Positions 1-6,808 of a stretch of DNA of 17,609 nucleotides are shown here, in pieces; the first letter of the stretch is position 1, and each line of letters opens with the position of its first letter. The DNA is from CAZADH01 sp964483805. Its GTDB lineage: Bacteria; Muiribacteriota; Ozemobacteria; Ozemobacterales; Ozemobacteraceae. The position numbers were made by a program, and so were the translations under genes. The stretch covers positions 1 to 17,609 of the forward strand of contig CAZADH010000116.1 in the NCBI GenBank assembly GCA_964483805.1. The letters run 5' to 3'. The notes under the pieces are model-generated. The model did no database searches and was not told where the DNA came from. It saw only the letters and a list, made by a program, of their open reading frames with translations.

Positions 1-372
1 GGTCAGCCAGATCTCACTCAGTTCGCCGAGGCCGAACGCACCGGCAAGCAGATCGGCATCGGCGCGCAAAAAGGCGGCGTTGCGCAAACCCTCGGCCGCC
101 ACGGTGTGGGCTCCGTAAAACAGGCGGGCGCCTTTGATGTCGAGCCCGACAAAGTTGTGCTGCGGCAGGGCCCGCGCCATCTGCACCGTGTATTCACCAC
201 GGCCGCACCCCAGTTCGAGGGTCAGCGGGTTGGCATTCTTGAAGAACTCGGTCGACCAGTGGCCACGCAGTGGGAACGGTCCGTACAACAGGTCTTTGCG
301 GCTCGGTTGCACCACATGCGGCAGTTCGCGGATTGCGGCGTAGCGCACCTTCTTGGGTATATTGAAGGCCAT
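1..372 (-). CDS. trmB: tRNA (guanine-N7-)-methyltransferase TrmB, N-terminal part (runs off the left edge)
   Basis: The first 124 codons of the gene are present; the 3' end lies beyond position 1. TrmB uses S-adenosylmethionine to make m7G46 in the variable loop of tRNAs. The SAM-binding motif I is visible as LELGCGRGEYT at about residues 52-62, followed by NFVGLDIKGARL at about 73-84, which is the family signature for the second SAM-contacting strand. The end seen here, LSEIWLT, is just where the catalytic region begins. The ATG at 370-372 is the only ATG, GTG or TTG in frame between the preceding in-frame stop (475-477) and the conserved region. There is no good Shine-Dalgarno. It is the last gene of a minus-strand run after the STN lipoprotein, 102 nt away. 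The family call is firm; completeness cannot be judged. Confidence 0.88.
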   Translation of the reverse strand, partial: MAFNIPKKVRYAAIRELPHVVQPSRKDLLYGPFPLRGHWSTEFFKNANPLTLELGCGRGEYTVQMARALPQHNFVGLDIKGARLFYGAHTVAAEGLRNAAFLRADADLLAGAFGLGELSEIWLT

Positions 373-474
373 GACGATGCGCTCACGGGTTACGCGTACA
401 GGTATGCCGCGTCCGGATGCCGCTGCTCGCGCGAGGCCTCGAGTTTGCGCCGGGCCAGTGACGCATTGCGCCGT
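373..474. other. 102-nt intergenic spacer between the STN lipoprotein gene and trmB
   Basis: No coding signal. A GC-rich stretch around 428-444 contains two overlapping short palindromes (ctcgcgcgag and cgaggcctcg). Neither is followed by a T-run, so I do not call a terminator. Confidence 0.4.
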
Positions 475-1173
475 TCACTCGTCGGCGTTGCCGGACTCAC
501 TGCCGGAACCCGACCCACCCGAGGTCGGGTGCGGCCGTGGCACACGGCGCACGACGATGCCGCCGTCCTTCTCGATCAGCGTGCACTCGGCGGCCACGGC
601 CAATGCGCGGGCGATGCTCAACACCGAAACATCGCGCAGGTGGCAACTGACCTGGGCATACACCCCTTTCTCGCAGGTGAACTTCAACCCCGACTTCATG
701 CCGAGGATCCGATACAGATCGAGCACGTTGGCCGCGCGAAAGTCGAGCGAGACCGTGGCTGCGCACGAGATGCTCGCCAGGTCGCTCACCTGCGGGCAGT
801 ACTGGGCATCTTCGGTATCGACGAAGAAGGTGATGCCGTCGATCTCGCCCTGTTGCAGGCCAACCTTGGCGCCAATGTCGGTGAACACCTGGGTGGGTTG
901 GGTATCGTGTGCTGCGTAGTCGATCGGGGTGCGGCAATTCTTGCCGGCGATGATGATCGGCAGGCCCGCGCGTTGGGCGACGATCTTGAGGATATCAATA
1001 GGCGAGGCCTGTTTCATCTCGAGCGACACCGGGTCGCTTGCGACTGCGCCATCGTGGCTGCAAGCGCCCACTGCGCCATCCGTGGCGGGCGGGTCGGTCG
1101 AACCGGCGCCTGCGGCAGCAACCGGGCCGGCGCACCCCAGAACCAGCGCAAATAGCAATATAAAGTATTTCAT
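475..1173 (-). CDS. Probable lipoprotein with two STN (secretin/TonB short N-terminal)-like domains
   Basis: 232 residues. It starts with a short hydrophobic leader and a lipobox-like VLGC (Cys14); the -2 residue is a little unusual. Two similar beta-alpha-beta units follow: residues about 48-118 (begins VSLEMKQASPIDILKIVAQRAG) and about 140-210 (begins VSLDFRAANVLDLYRILGMKSG, then VSCHLRDVSVLSIARALAVA). This strand, helix, strand, strand, helix, strand plan is that of STN domains at the entry of secretins and of some TonB receptors. Here no secretin barrel or TonB receptor follows, and the protein ends in a Ser/Gly-rich tail. There are eight cysteines including Cys14. The start has a strong ribosome site (AAGGAGG on the minus strand at 1180-1186). 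It lies downstream of the cyclase gene and upstream of trmB. The domain call is by pattern only. The role is unknown: perhaps a periplasmic assembly or sensing partner. Confidence 0.7.
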   Translation of the reverse strand: MKYFILLFALVLGCAGPVAAAGAGSTDPPATDGAVGACSHDGAVASDPVSLEMKQASPIDILKIVAQRAGLPIIIAGKNCRTPIDYAAHDTQPTQVFTDIGAKVGLQQGEIDGITFFVDTEDAQYCPQVSDLASISCAATVSLDFRAANVLDLYRILGMKSGLKFTCEKGVYAQVSCHLRDVSVLSIARALAVAAECTLIEKDGGIVVRRVPRPHPTSGGSGSGSESGNADE

Positions 1174-1253
1174 CGTCGTCCTCCTTGCTTGTGGGAGCAG
1201 TCCGGTGCGCCCGCGTCGTTGGCTGCGGGTGACGTTGGCCGGCAGAAGGGCAT
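1170..1253 (-). CDS. Possible 27-codon small ORF bridging the cyclase and STN lipoprotein genes
   Basis: On the minus strand an ATG at 1251-1253 overlaps the cyclase stop (TGATG), and the ORF ends with a TGA at 1170-1172 that overlaps the lipoprotein ATG (ATGA). It therefore fills the intergenic gap exactly and is coupled at both ends. The peptide starts MPFCRPTSPAANDAG and ends HKQGGRR; it has two cysteines and no membrane segment. The strong ribosome site of the next gene lies within its final codons. It may be a real leader or coupling peptide, or simply an open frame arising by chance in GC-rich DNA. Confidence is low. Confidence 0.25.
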   Translation of the reverse strand: MPFCRPTSPAANDAGAPDCSHKQGGRR

Positions 1254-3247
1254 CACGACTTCTTCTGCAGCGTCTTGATCAGCTCGCCAAAGTGGTTTTC
1301 GATGGCGGGTTGGCGTGGGGCGCCAAGCTTGACGGCGGCCTTGTACATGCGCACCGCCTGGTTGATGGCGCCGACCATTTGGTTCCAGGCTTCGGCCGCG
1401 GTTGCGGGCGGCAGGGGGGCGGCGGGCGCCGGTACCGCATGCGCGGGGGCGGAAGCGCCGGTTGTTGCCGGTCCCGCTGGCCCCGGTTGAGCGCCCGGTG
1501 ATGGCGGCGTCAGCGGCGTGGGGGAGGGCGCGACCGCGGCAGGATGAGCGGCCGGTTTGGTGGCAGGTGCCGGCCCGGTGTCGCCCGCGTCTGCCCCGAG
1601 TTCGCGGGCCTGGGCGATCATCTCCTGATCGGCGTTGGTCTCGTCGATCAAGGCGTAGACCCGCATGCCATGCTTCTGCCCCTTGACCTCGTGTTCCCCG
1701 CAATCGGTGCACGGAATTGCGCCTGCCAGTTGCTGGAACGTCGCTTCGGTCAGAAAGATCATGCCCGGCCGCGCCATCGATTCCATGCGGGCGGCGACGT
1801 TGACGGCGTCGCCGAAGATGTCTTGGTTCTTGATGAAGACGGTGCCGGTGTTGATGCCGATGCGGATGAGGATCTTCTCGGCGCTGGTGCGGTTGAACTG
1901 GATCAGGGCGGCCTGCATCTCGGCACCCGCCTGGCAGGCGGCGACCGGGGTGTCGAACTTCACCATGAGCGCGTCGCCGATCTTCTTGATCAGTTGCCCC
2001 TGGTGCTTGTTGAGTACCGGCATCAGCAGCTTGTCGTGCACGGCCAGCAACGTCACGGTGTCGAGCAGCATTTTCTCGGCGGCCTTCTTCGAGTACCCGA
2101 CGATATCGGTGAACATGATGGTCTTGACCGCGGTGAAGCGCTTGAGCAGCTCGGCATCGATCTTGGCGCCGAGGCTGGCATCGGAGAACCGTTTGGCCAG
2201 CATGGCCTCGATGTTCTTGTCGGAGAACTTCTCGAGTTCCATTTTCTTGAGCCGCTGTTTGCGAAAAACATACTCGGCATTGGTGATGGCCTTGGCGCGG
2301 TAGAGCATTTCGAGCCGGTTGAGTTCTTTGTCGAAATCGCGCTCGATGAAGCTCTCGTCGGCCTGGATCGAGGCGATGCTGCGTTCGCGCAGCAGTCGCT
2401 CGAGTTCGAGTCCTTCCGGTTGTGGCAGTTGCGGCACCACGACGAGGTCGGCGCCGAGATCGAGTTCGAGGTTGACGCCGCCGCGGGCCTTGAGCGAACC
2501 GACACGCTTGATCTGGTTGAACGGGATGGCCCGGACCGCCGCCTGTTGCGATTGCACCTCGTCGCGCACAAACAGAATGAACCGGCGATTGGTCAGCAAG
2601 ACGAGAAAATACACCGGCCGCTTCAACAACTTGACCAGCGCTTCGGTCGACGGATACTGGCTCAGTTCGAGCTTGGCGTGATTGAGGTTGACCACCGAGA
2701 CCGTGGTGGTGCTGTCGAGCGACCGTTTGCAGTCGCGAAACGGTTTGAGCGGCTCGTGAAAACAGGCGATCTCGGCGCGGTCGATGACCTCGCCCTCTTC
2801 GAGCAGATCGGTGATCATGCCCTGCGTGTCGTCGCGCAACGTGTTGAGCAACATGACGTTTTTGGGGAACGGGCCATCCCAGTCGGTGGTGCGTTCGGCC
2901 CGCTGGATCCGCCCCTGCAGGTCTTTGGCCAGTTGGGCCACCGGAGTGGCGGTGCGCTTCTCGATCAGTTCCGGGCGGCTGCTGCGCAGTTCGCTGAACG
3001 TGGTCTCGATCTTTTCGCGAATCTCGTCGGCGGCCAGGCCCTTGACGTCGAGGAAATACTCGGTATTGCTAAACAGCGCATGCACCATCTTCGCGGCCAT
3101 GCGCACCTGCACGTCGTCGTCGATCATGGCATGCAGCGCGACGAAGTAGTCTTCCTTGCGCTGGGTGCCCTTCTGCTTCATCTGCGTCAGCAGCGTGATC
3201 TTCTGTTGACGGGTCAGATTGTCGAACGAGGCGAACTTGATGCTCAT
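1253..3247 (-). CDS. Class III adenylate cyclase with N-terminal PH-like region and Pro/Ala-rich tail
   Basis: 664 residues, predicted to make cAMP from ATP. The cyclase domain covers about 373-535. All canonical residues can be seen: metal aspartates D381 (IMFTDIVGYS) and D425 (KKIGDALMVKF), adenine-selecting pair K421 and D476 (QDIFGDAVN), and transition-state N483 and R487 (NVAARMES). This favours an active adenylate cyclase. Residues 1-180 are helical and unrecognised; about 30-60 resembles a HEAT-type helix pair. Residues about 185-270 (LVLLTNRRFILFVRDE, then IPFNQIKRVGS) look like a bacterial PH domain of the YokE/bPH type. Residues 300-350 form a charged helical linker. After the cyclase comes a Pro/Ala linker of about 75 residues and a helical end. 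No signal peptide or membrane span, so probably cytoplasmic. The start lacks a clear Shine-Dalgarno. It follows a membrane protein gene by 12 nt. Confidence 0.88.
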   Translation of the reverse strand: MSIKFASFDNLTRQQKITLLTQMKQKGTQRKEDYFVALHAMIDDDVQVRMAAKMVHALFSNTEYFLDVKGLAADEIREKIETTFSELRSSRPELIEKRTATPVAQLAKDLQGRIQRAERTTDWDGPFPKNVMLLNTLRDDTQGMITDLLEEGEVIDRAEIACFHEPLKPFRDCKRSLDSTTTVSVVNLNHAKLELSQYPSTEALVKLLKRPVYFLVLLTNRRFILFVRDEVQSQQAAVRAIPFNQIKRVGSLKARGGVNLELDLGADLVVVPQLPQPEGLELERLLRERSIASIQADESFIERDFDKELNRLEMLYRAKAITNAEYVFRKQRLKKMELEKFSDKNIEAMLAKRFSDASLGAKIDAELLKRFTAVKTIMFTDIVGYSKKAAEKMLLDTVTLLAVHDKLLMPVLNKHQGQLIKKIGDALMVKFDTPVAACQAGAEMQAALIQFNRTSAEKILIRIGINTGTVFIKNQDIFGDAVNVAARMESMARPGMIFLTEATFQQLAGAIPCTDCGEHEVKGQKHGMRVYALIDETNADQEMIAQARELGADAGDTGPAPATKPAAHPAAVAPSPTPLTPPSPGAQPGPAGPATTGASAPAHAVPAPAAPLPPATAAEAWNQMVGAINQAVRMYKAAVKLGAPRQPAIENHFGELIKTLQKKS

Positions 3248-3259
3248 GCGGGCGAGCCG

Positions 3260-3862
3260 TCAGGGCTGGGTGCGGTCGGTTCCCGGGAAGGGACGGCCGG
3301 TGAACGACCAGATGTAGAGGGCGCCGCCGATCACCGTGAACGTCAGGTAATCGGTGGGCATGCCGAGGACCCAGTTTTTGTGCCAGGGCACCTGGCCGGG
3401 GGAGAAGCGTGACATGCCGTAGGCCGGGTTGAGGATGAACCAGAGGAAATCCTCGATGATCCAGAACAGCATGAGGCAGCCGATGATGCGGGCCTCGCGG
3501 GAGAACGTCCAGCGGCCCGACATCAGGATCGGCAGGTGAAAGACCAGAGCCATGAAGCTGAACACCCAGGCATGGTAGCCCGTCATCGGGCGCCCGCCCC
3601 AGAAGAGGTCGAGCAACCAGTGCGATTCGATGCGCCAGGTTGGCAGATTGGCGGCCCAGCCGGCCGGACCTTCGATTTGAATCTCGACCTTGGCGAAAAA
3701 GAACGAACAGAGCATGACGAAACCGAGCAACAGAGCCGGATGCCACCAGCCGCCGATCAATACTTCGTATGTCGTAAACGGGCGTCGCGGTGGTTCCGGC
3801 GGCAATCCTGCTGCCATGTCGGCAATGACTTCGGCGTCTCGTGACCGTGGCGTGTCGTTCAT
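3260..3862 (-). CDS. Conserved-looking integral membrane protein, four predicted spans
   Basis: 200 residues, family not recognised. Hydrophobic segments lie at about 41-58, 95-114, 124-144 and 167-187. Conserved-looking polar and aromatic residues cluster in and near the third span (FWIIEDFLWFILNPAYG) and just before the fourth (WHKNWVLGMPTDY), suggesting a ligand or metal site at the membrane face. The first 35 residues are Pro/Arg-rich and cytosolic-looking. It ends 12 nt before the cyclase start, so the two are likely co-transcribed and may work together, for example as membrane partner of the cytosolic cyclase (inference from position only). The first ATG lacks a Shine-Dalgarno. A second in-frame ATG at residue 16 (3815-3817) is possible, and would suit the promoter-like sequence that sits very close to the first ATG. 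Confidence 0.7.
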   Translation of the reverse strand: MNDTPRSRDAEVIADMAAGLPPEPPRRPFTTYEVLIGGWWHPALLLGFVMLCSFFFAKVEIQIEGPAGWAANLPTWRIESHWLLDLFWGGRPMTGYHAWVFSFMALVFHLPILMSGRWTFSREARIIGCLMLFWIIEDFLWFILNPAYGMSRFSPGQVPWHKNWVLGMPTDYLTFTVIGGALYIWSFTGRPFPGTDRTQP

Positions 3863-3973
3863 AGTGTGTGTGGCAATTTACCGTGTCAATACAATGGGTT
3901 GCATTGTTGTGTGCACCTGCGCCTCGCGGTCGTGCTGCGGATCTCGCCCATCGTCATGGCCGGTTGGCGGGGG
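3863..3973. promoter_or_regulatory. Intergenic region with inverted repeat and a consensus -35-like box (minus strand)
   Basis: This 111-nt spacer separates the glycosyltransferase stop from the next gene. It is more AT-rich than its surroundings. An inverted repeat ACAATG-ggttg-CATTGT lies at 3891-3907, directly beside a perfect minus-strand TTGACA (plus 3884-3889). A -10-like CACTAT lies 17 nt further on (3861-3866) but overlaps the annotated ATG. It could be a promoter with operator for the membrane protein/cyclase genes if translation begins at codon 16. The hairpin is too AT-rich and lacks a T-run, so it is a poor terminator. Confidence 0.35.
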
Positions 3974-5110
3974 TCAGCGCAGCTCGCCCAGCACGCGGGC
4001 CAGGATATCATTTGCGGCGCGCGGGCGGGCGATGGCTTTGGCGTTCTTGCGCAGCAGTTCGAGCCGCTCGGGGTGCTCGAGCAGACGCTGTACGCGGAAC
4101 TCGAGGCCGGCGGCGTCGTAGGCTTTCCAGGCCGCACCGTTCTCGAGCAGGTAGTCGGCGTTGCGTTCTTCCTGGCCGGGGATCGGCGAGACCACCAGCA
4201 TCGGCAGGCCCATGGCCAAGCACTCCGACGTCGTCAGGCCGCCGGGTTTGGTAATCGCGACATCGGCCGCCGCCATGAGCTTCTCGATCGTCGTCGTGAA
4301 ACCGTGCGGCAAAAGCCGGCCCTTGGGCAGTTCGCCGGCCAGCGTCTGCAGTTTGCCGAGCAGTTCGACGTTTTTTCCGGCCAACGCAATGATCTGGAAC
4401 TTGCCGGGAAGCTGGCCCAGGCGACGCACCAACGGTTCGATGCCGCCGAGGCCGGCGCCGCCCGACATCATGAGGAAGGTCGGCAGCTTGGGATCGAGCC
4501 CCAGTTCTTTGGCACAGGCAGCGCGGTCGTGCTTGTCGCCGAACACCGGCATGATCGGAATGCCCGTCACATGAATCTGCTTGCGTTCGAGACCGCGATC
4601 GACCATGCGAGCGGCGATCTCGTCGGCGGCCGCGAAATATCCGTTGAGATGCGGATGCACCCACATGCTGTGGATGTCGAAGTCGGTGACCACGCACCAC
4701 ACCGGTTTCTTCCAGGTGCCGTTGCCAATCTGGCGCGACAGCAACTCGGCCGGCAGAAAGTGCGTGCAGACAATGACATCGGGGGCGATCTCAGCGATCG
4801 TTTCATCGAACTTGTGGGTGTTGAGCCGCTCGATCCCGCGCCGCAGCTTGTTGAGCGGCGAGTCTTTCTTTTCGCGGTCGGCCTTTTTGTAGAGATAGCC
4901 CCACAGCGTCGGGTGTTTCTCGACGACGTCGATGTACGAGTCGGCGTAGAGCTTGCGGAACAAGTCGGGCACGAGGTCCATCACGTCGATGTGGGTCGCG
5001 TTGACCTCGGGATGGTGGCGCTCGGCCGTGGCCTTGATGGCCTGGGCGGCGCGCACGTGCCCGGCGCCGGCGGAAACGCTGAAAATCGCAAGGTTGATCG
5101 CTTTTTTCAT
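3974..5110 (-). CDS. GT28 family glycosyltransferase, MGDG synthase / diacylglycerol glucosyltransferase type
   Basis: 378 residues, the usual length for the family. These enzymes transfer a sugar from a UDP-sugar to diacylglycerol at the inner face of the membrane, giving mono- or diglycosyl lipids; MurG and UgtP are relatives. The N-terminal MGDG-synthase domain has SVSAGAGHVRAAQAI (about 11-25), the glycine/histidine acceptor loop, and VVTDFDIHSMWVHP (about 140-153). The C-terminal nucleotide-sugar domain has MMSGGAGLGGIEPLV (about 214-228) and TKPGGLTTSECLAMGLPM (about 287-304), with PGQEERNADYL after it. The start ATG has no clear Shine-Dalgarno. It lies 84 nt after the lipoprotein stop. 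Sugar and acceptor cannot be read from sequence alone. Lipid glycosylation could replace phospholipids under phosphate limitation, but nothing here shows that. Confidence 0.85.
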   Translation of the reverse strand: MKKAINLAIFSVSAGAGHVRAAQAIKATAERHHPEVNATHIDVMDLVPDLFRKLYADSYIDVVEKHPTLWGYLYKKADREKKDSPLNKLRRGIERLNTHKFDETIAEIAPDVIVCTHFLPAELLSRQIGNGTWKKPVWCVVTDFDIHSMWVHPHLNGYFAAADEIAARMVDRGLERKQIHVTGIPIMPVFGDKHDRAACAKELGLDPKLPTFLMMSGGAGLGGIEPLVRRLGQLPGKFQIIALAGKNVELLGKLQTLAGELPKGRLLPHGFTTTIEKLMAAADVAITKPGGLTTSECLAMGLPMLVVSPIPGQEERNADYLLENGAAWKAYDAAGLEFRVQRLLEHPERLELLRKNAKAIARPRAANDILARVLGELR

Positions 5111-5155
5111 GGTGCCACGGTACCGCGTTCAGCGCCGGCGCGTCAAGATCGGGCA

Positions 5156-5173
5156 GCCGATCGTCTGATCGGC
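5156..5173 (-). other. Perfect 7-bp hairpin between lipoprotein stop and glycosyltransferase start
   Basis: GCCGATC-gtct-GATCGGC forms a stem of 7 bp with a 4-nt loop, 21 nt past the lipoprotein stop codon in the minus-strand direction and about 45 nt before the glycosyltransferase ATG. There is no T-run, so it is not a classical intrinsic terminator. It may protect or attenuate the transcript. Confidence 0.3.
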
Positions 5174-5194
5174 GCGGCTGAGCGGAGGTGCGGG

Positions 5195-6180
5195 TCAGAA
5201 CCTGCCGATGAAATGCCGAATGACGTTGTCGTCGAGTCGGAAGCCATCCATGCGGATGAACAGATGTGGGTGCTTCGTGCAGCGGATGAAGCCCCCGGGA
5301 TAACCGTACGCGCCGGTGGTTTCATAGGTGCACGTGCAGTTGGCGAACCGTTTCATCTGCCGCTCGGAAAGGTAGTGCCCGAGGCGGCCGTGGGGATCGA
5401 GATCGCCCGGCTCGAGCTTCTTGAATACCGCAGGGCCGGTGTTCTCGTCGGCCTGCCGTTCGATGGCCCGGGCGATCAGCCACAGGCGCTCCGCGCAGTC
5501 GACTTCGGCGTTCAGTTCGAGGGTGAGCGTCGCCGGGCGCGGATCCTTGGCGAAGCGGGCCTGCGGGATCCGGGGGAGATCGGGAATCTGCCAGGTGAGA
5601 ACGCTGCGTCCGTCGCTGGTCGGCGAGGCGTTGCTGGCATTGTGATGCAGTACCTTGGCATCGGTGTCGATGATGAGGCGCCCGTCGAGCCGAATGCCGG
5701 CGCGGCGCATGTCGTTCAACAAGTCTTCGCTGTGGTGCACGACGTTGACCTCGATGGTGCCGTCGAAGTCGTCGCGCAGTTCGAGCAGGTTGACCGGATG
5801 ACCGAAGAACATGTGTGTTCCCAGCAGGCGACCGCGCAGGGAACCCTCGAGTGCGAATCGGCCACGGCCCCGATAGACGACCGTGAACCCTGCCAAGGCA
5901 GGAGGCAACTGAGTGCGTGCAGCGACGATCAGTTGCGTCACCGAGGCTGGCTGGTCCGGGGGCGTGGGCAGGTCGGTGACTGCCGTGGCCGGTGCCATGA
6001 CGCCGGTGTCGGTGGCCAGGGCGCCAAAAACGAGATCGCCGACGAAAGTGAGTGTGTAGTTGCCGTTGCTCTCGAGCGCGAGGCGGGCGTCGAACTTCTC
6101 GGGATACCAGCATCCGGTCAGCAGCNNNNNNNNNNGATAGCGAGGAACAGAGCGATGCGGGACCTGGTGTTGGCGATCAT
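5195..6180 (-). CDS. Probable lipoprotein of unknown family, leader interrupted by an N gap
   Basis: The start is best placed at the ATG 6178-6180, which overlaps the stop of the preceding gene (ATGA). Reading from it gives MIANTRSRIALFLAI, a basic then hydrophobic leader, running exactly into the N gap at 6126-6135. Beyond the gap the long frame opens with LLTGCWYPEKF, a classic lipobox LTGC. Together they make a typical lipoprotein signal. The two halves are out of frame across ten N, so the true gap must have a length of 2 modulo 3 (8, 11 or 14, for example). The mature part is about 310 residues, rich in beta-type segments, with no family I recognise. Its C-terminal region has three cysteines (ANCTCTYETTG and IRCTKHPH) and ends HFIGRF. 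It probably lies on the periplasmic side of a membrane. Confidence 0.65.
6126..6135. other. Assembly gap (ten N)
   Basis: Ten unknown bases, a common placeholder at a scaffold join. The reading frames on either side do not match at this length, so the number is not the real distance. Confidence 0.97.
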
Positions 6181-6728
6181 TGCAGGACACTCCGGGCCGA
6201 TTTGATCAGGAGCCCAAGCCGGAAACAGGCATCGTCGGTGCCCAGCGATGGCCGGCTGGGCCCGGAGTTGGCTGCGGTCGATGGGATGCCGGCGAGCACC
6301 CAAGCGCCGATTTCGCGCGGGTTGGCATCGACGTTTGCCGCCACCTCGCTGCTGAGAAAATCATCGACGAGCGGCGACAGATCGGGGTAACGACGGGTCA
6401 GTTCGTCGCGGATCAAGCGGACCAGCTCGTCGCCCGCGGTGCCGGGACTCTCGCGCAAAACCTGCATGATGCCCGCGCCGACCCCTGCCGCCAGCGTGCG
6501 CCGTTCGAACAGGTCGCGCTGCGCGTCGGTGGTGACAGTGAGTGCGAGTGTCGGGGCCAGCTCGCGCAAACCGGTGAGGGCCGAGATCGAGATGGTGCGG
6601 GCCGCGTTGACCAGATCGGCCGCTCGCTGGTGCGGCGAGACCAGGCGCCCGGCCAGCAGTTTCAGCACGCAGCGGCCGACGATAAGGATTGCGGCGAGTG
6701 CTGTGATGCCGACGAAGAATGTATTCAT
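6177..6728 (-). CDS. Small protein with one N-terminal membrane span, unknown family
   Basis: 183 residues from the ATG at 6726-6728. The frame is open further upstream, but that extension is Pro/Arg-rich and sits in the spacer. Residues 4-26 (FFVGITALAAILIVG and following) form one membrane span, and the rest is a soluble helical domain with many Arg/Asp/Glu. No motif I know. The context ties it to the AlbA_2 gene 80 nt upstream and to the lipoprotein downstream, whose ATG overlaps this stop by 4 nt (ATGA). The latter pair is very likely translationally coupled. Orientation is probably N-out/C-in or an N-terminal anchor with the domain in the periplasm; the sequence does not decide. Function unknown. 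Confidence 0.6.
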   Translation of the reverse strand: MNTFFVGITALAAILIVGRCVLKLLAGRLVSPHQRAADLVNAARTISISALTGLRELAPTLALTVTTDAQRDLFERRTLAAGVGAGIMQVLRESPGTAGDELVRLIRDELTRRYPDLSPLVDDFLSSEVAANVDANPREIGAWVLAGIPSTAANSGPSRPSLGTDDACFRLGLLIKSARSVLQ

Positions 6729-6808
6729 ATTGTATGTCTCATAGGTAGTCGCCTCTGGTGCAGGGGACGGGCGGCCCCGGGAGTTCTCTGGCGCCGTCGA
6801 GGCGCGCG

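Noticed and set aside
1544..3412. 622-codon plus-strand open frame opposite the cyclase gene
   Set aside because: It lies antisense to a gene with complete cyclase motifs. Its composition (Gly, Val, Asp, Glu, Leu, Gln-rich, no domain) is what a GC-rich gene gives on the opposite strand.
3866..6205. 779-codon plus-strand open frame
   Set aside because: Antisense to the glycosyltransferase and the lipoprotein, and it runs through the N gap; no recognisable domain.
6118..6303. Separate short minus-strand ORF ending in the N gap
   Set aside because: Its last 15 codons are the real lipoprotein leader; the rest is an upstream in-frame extension that lies within the preceding gene.
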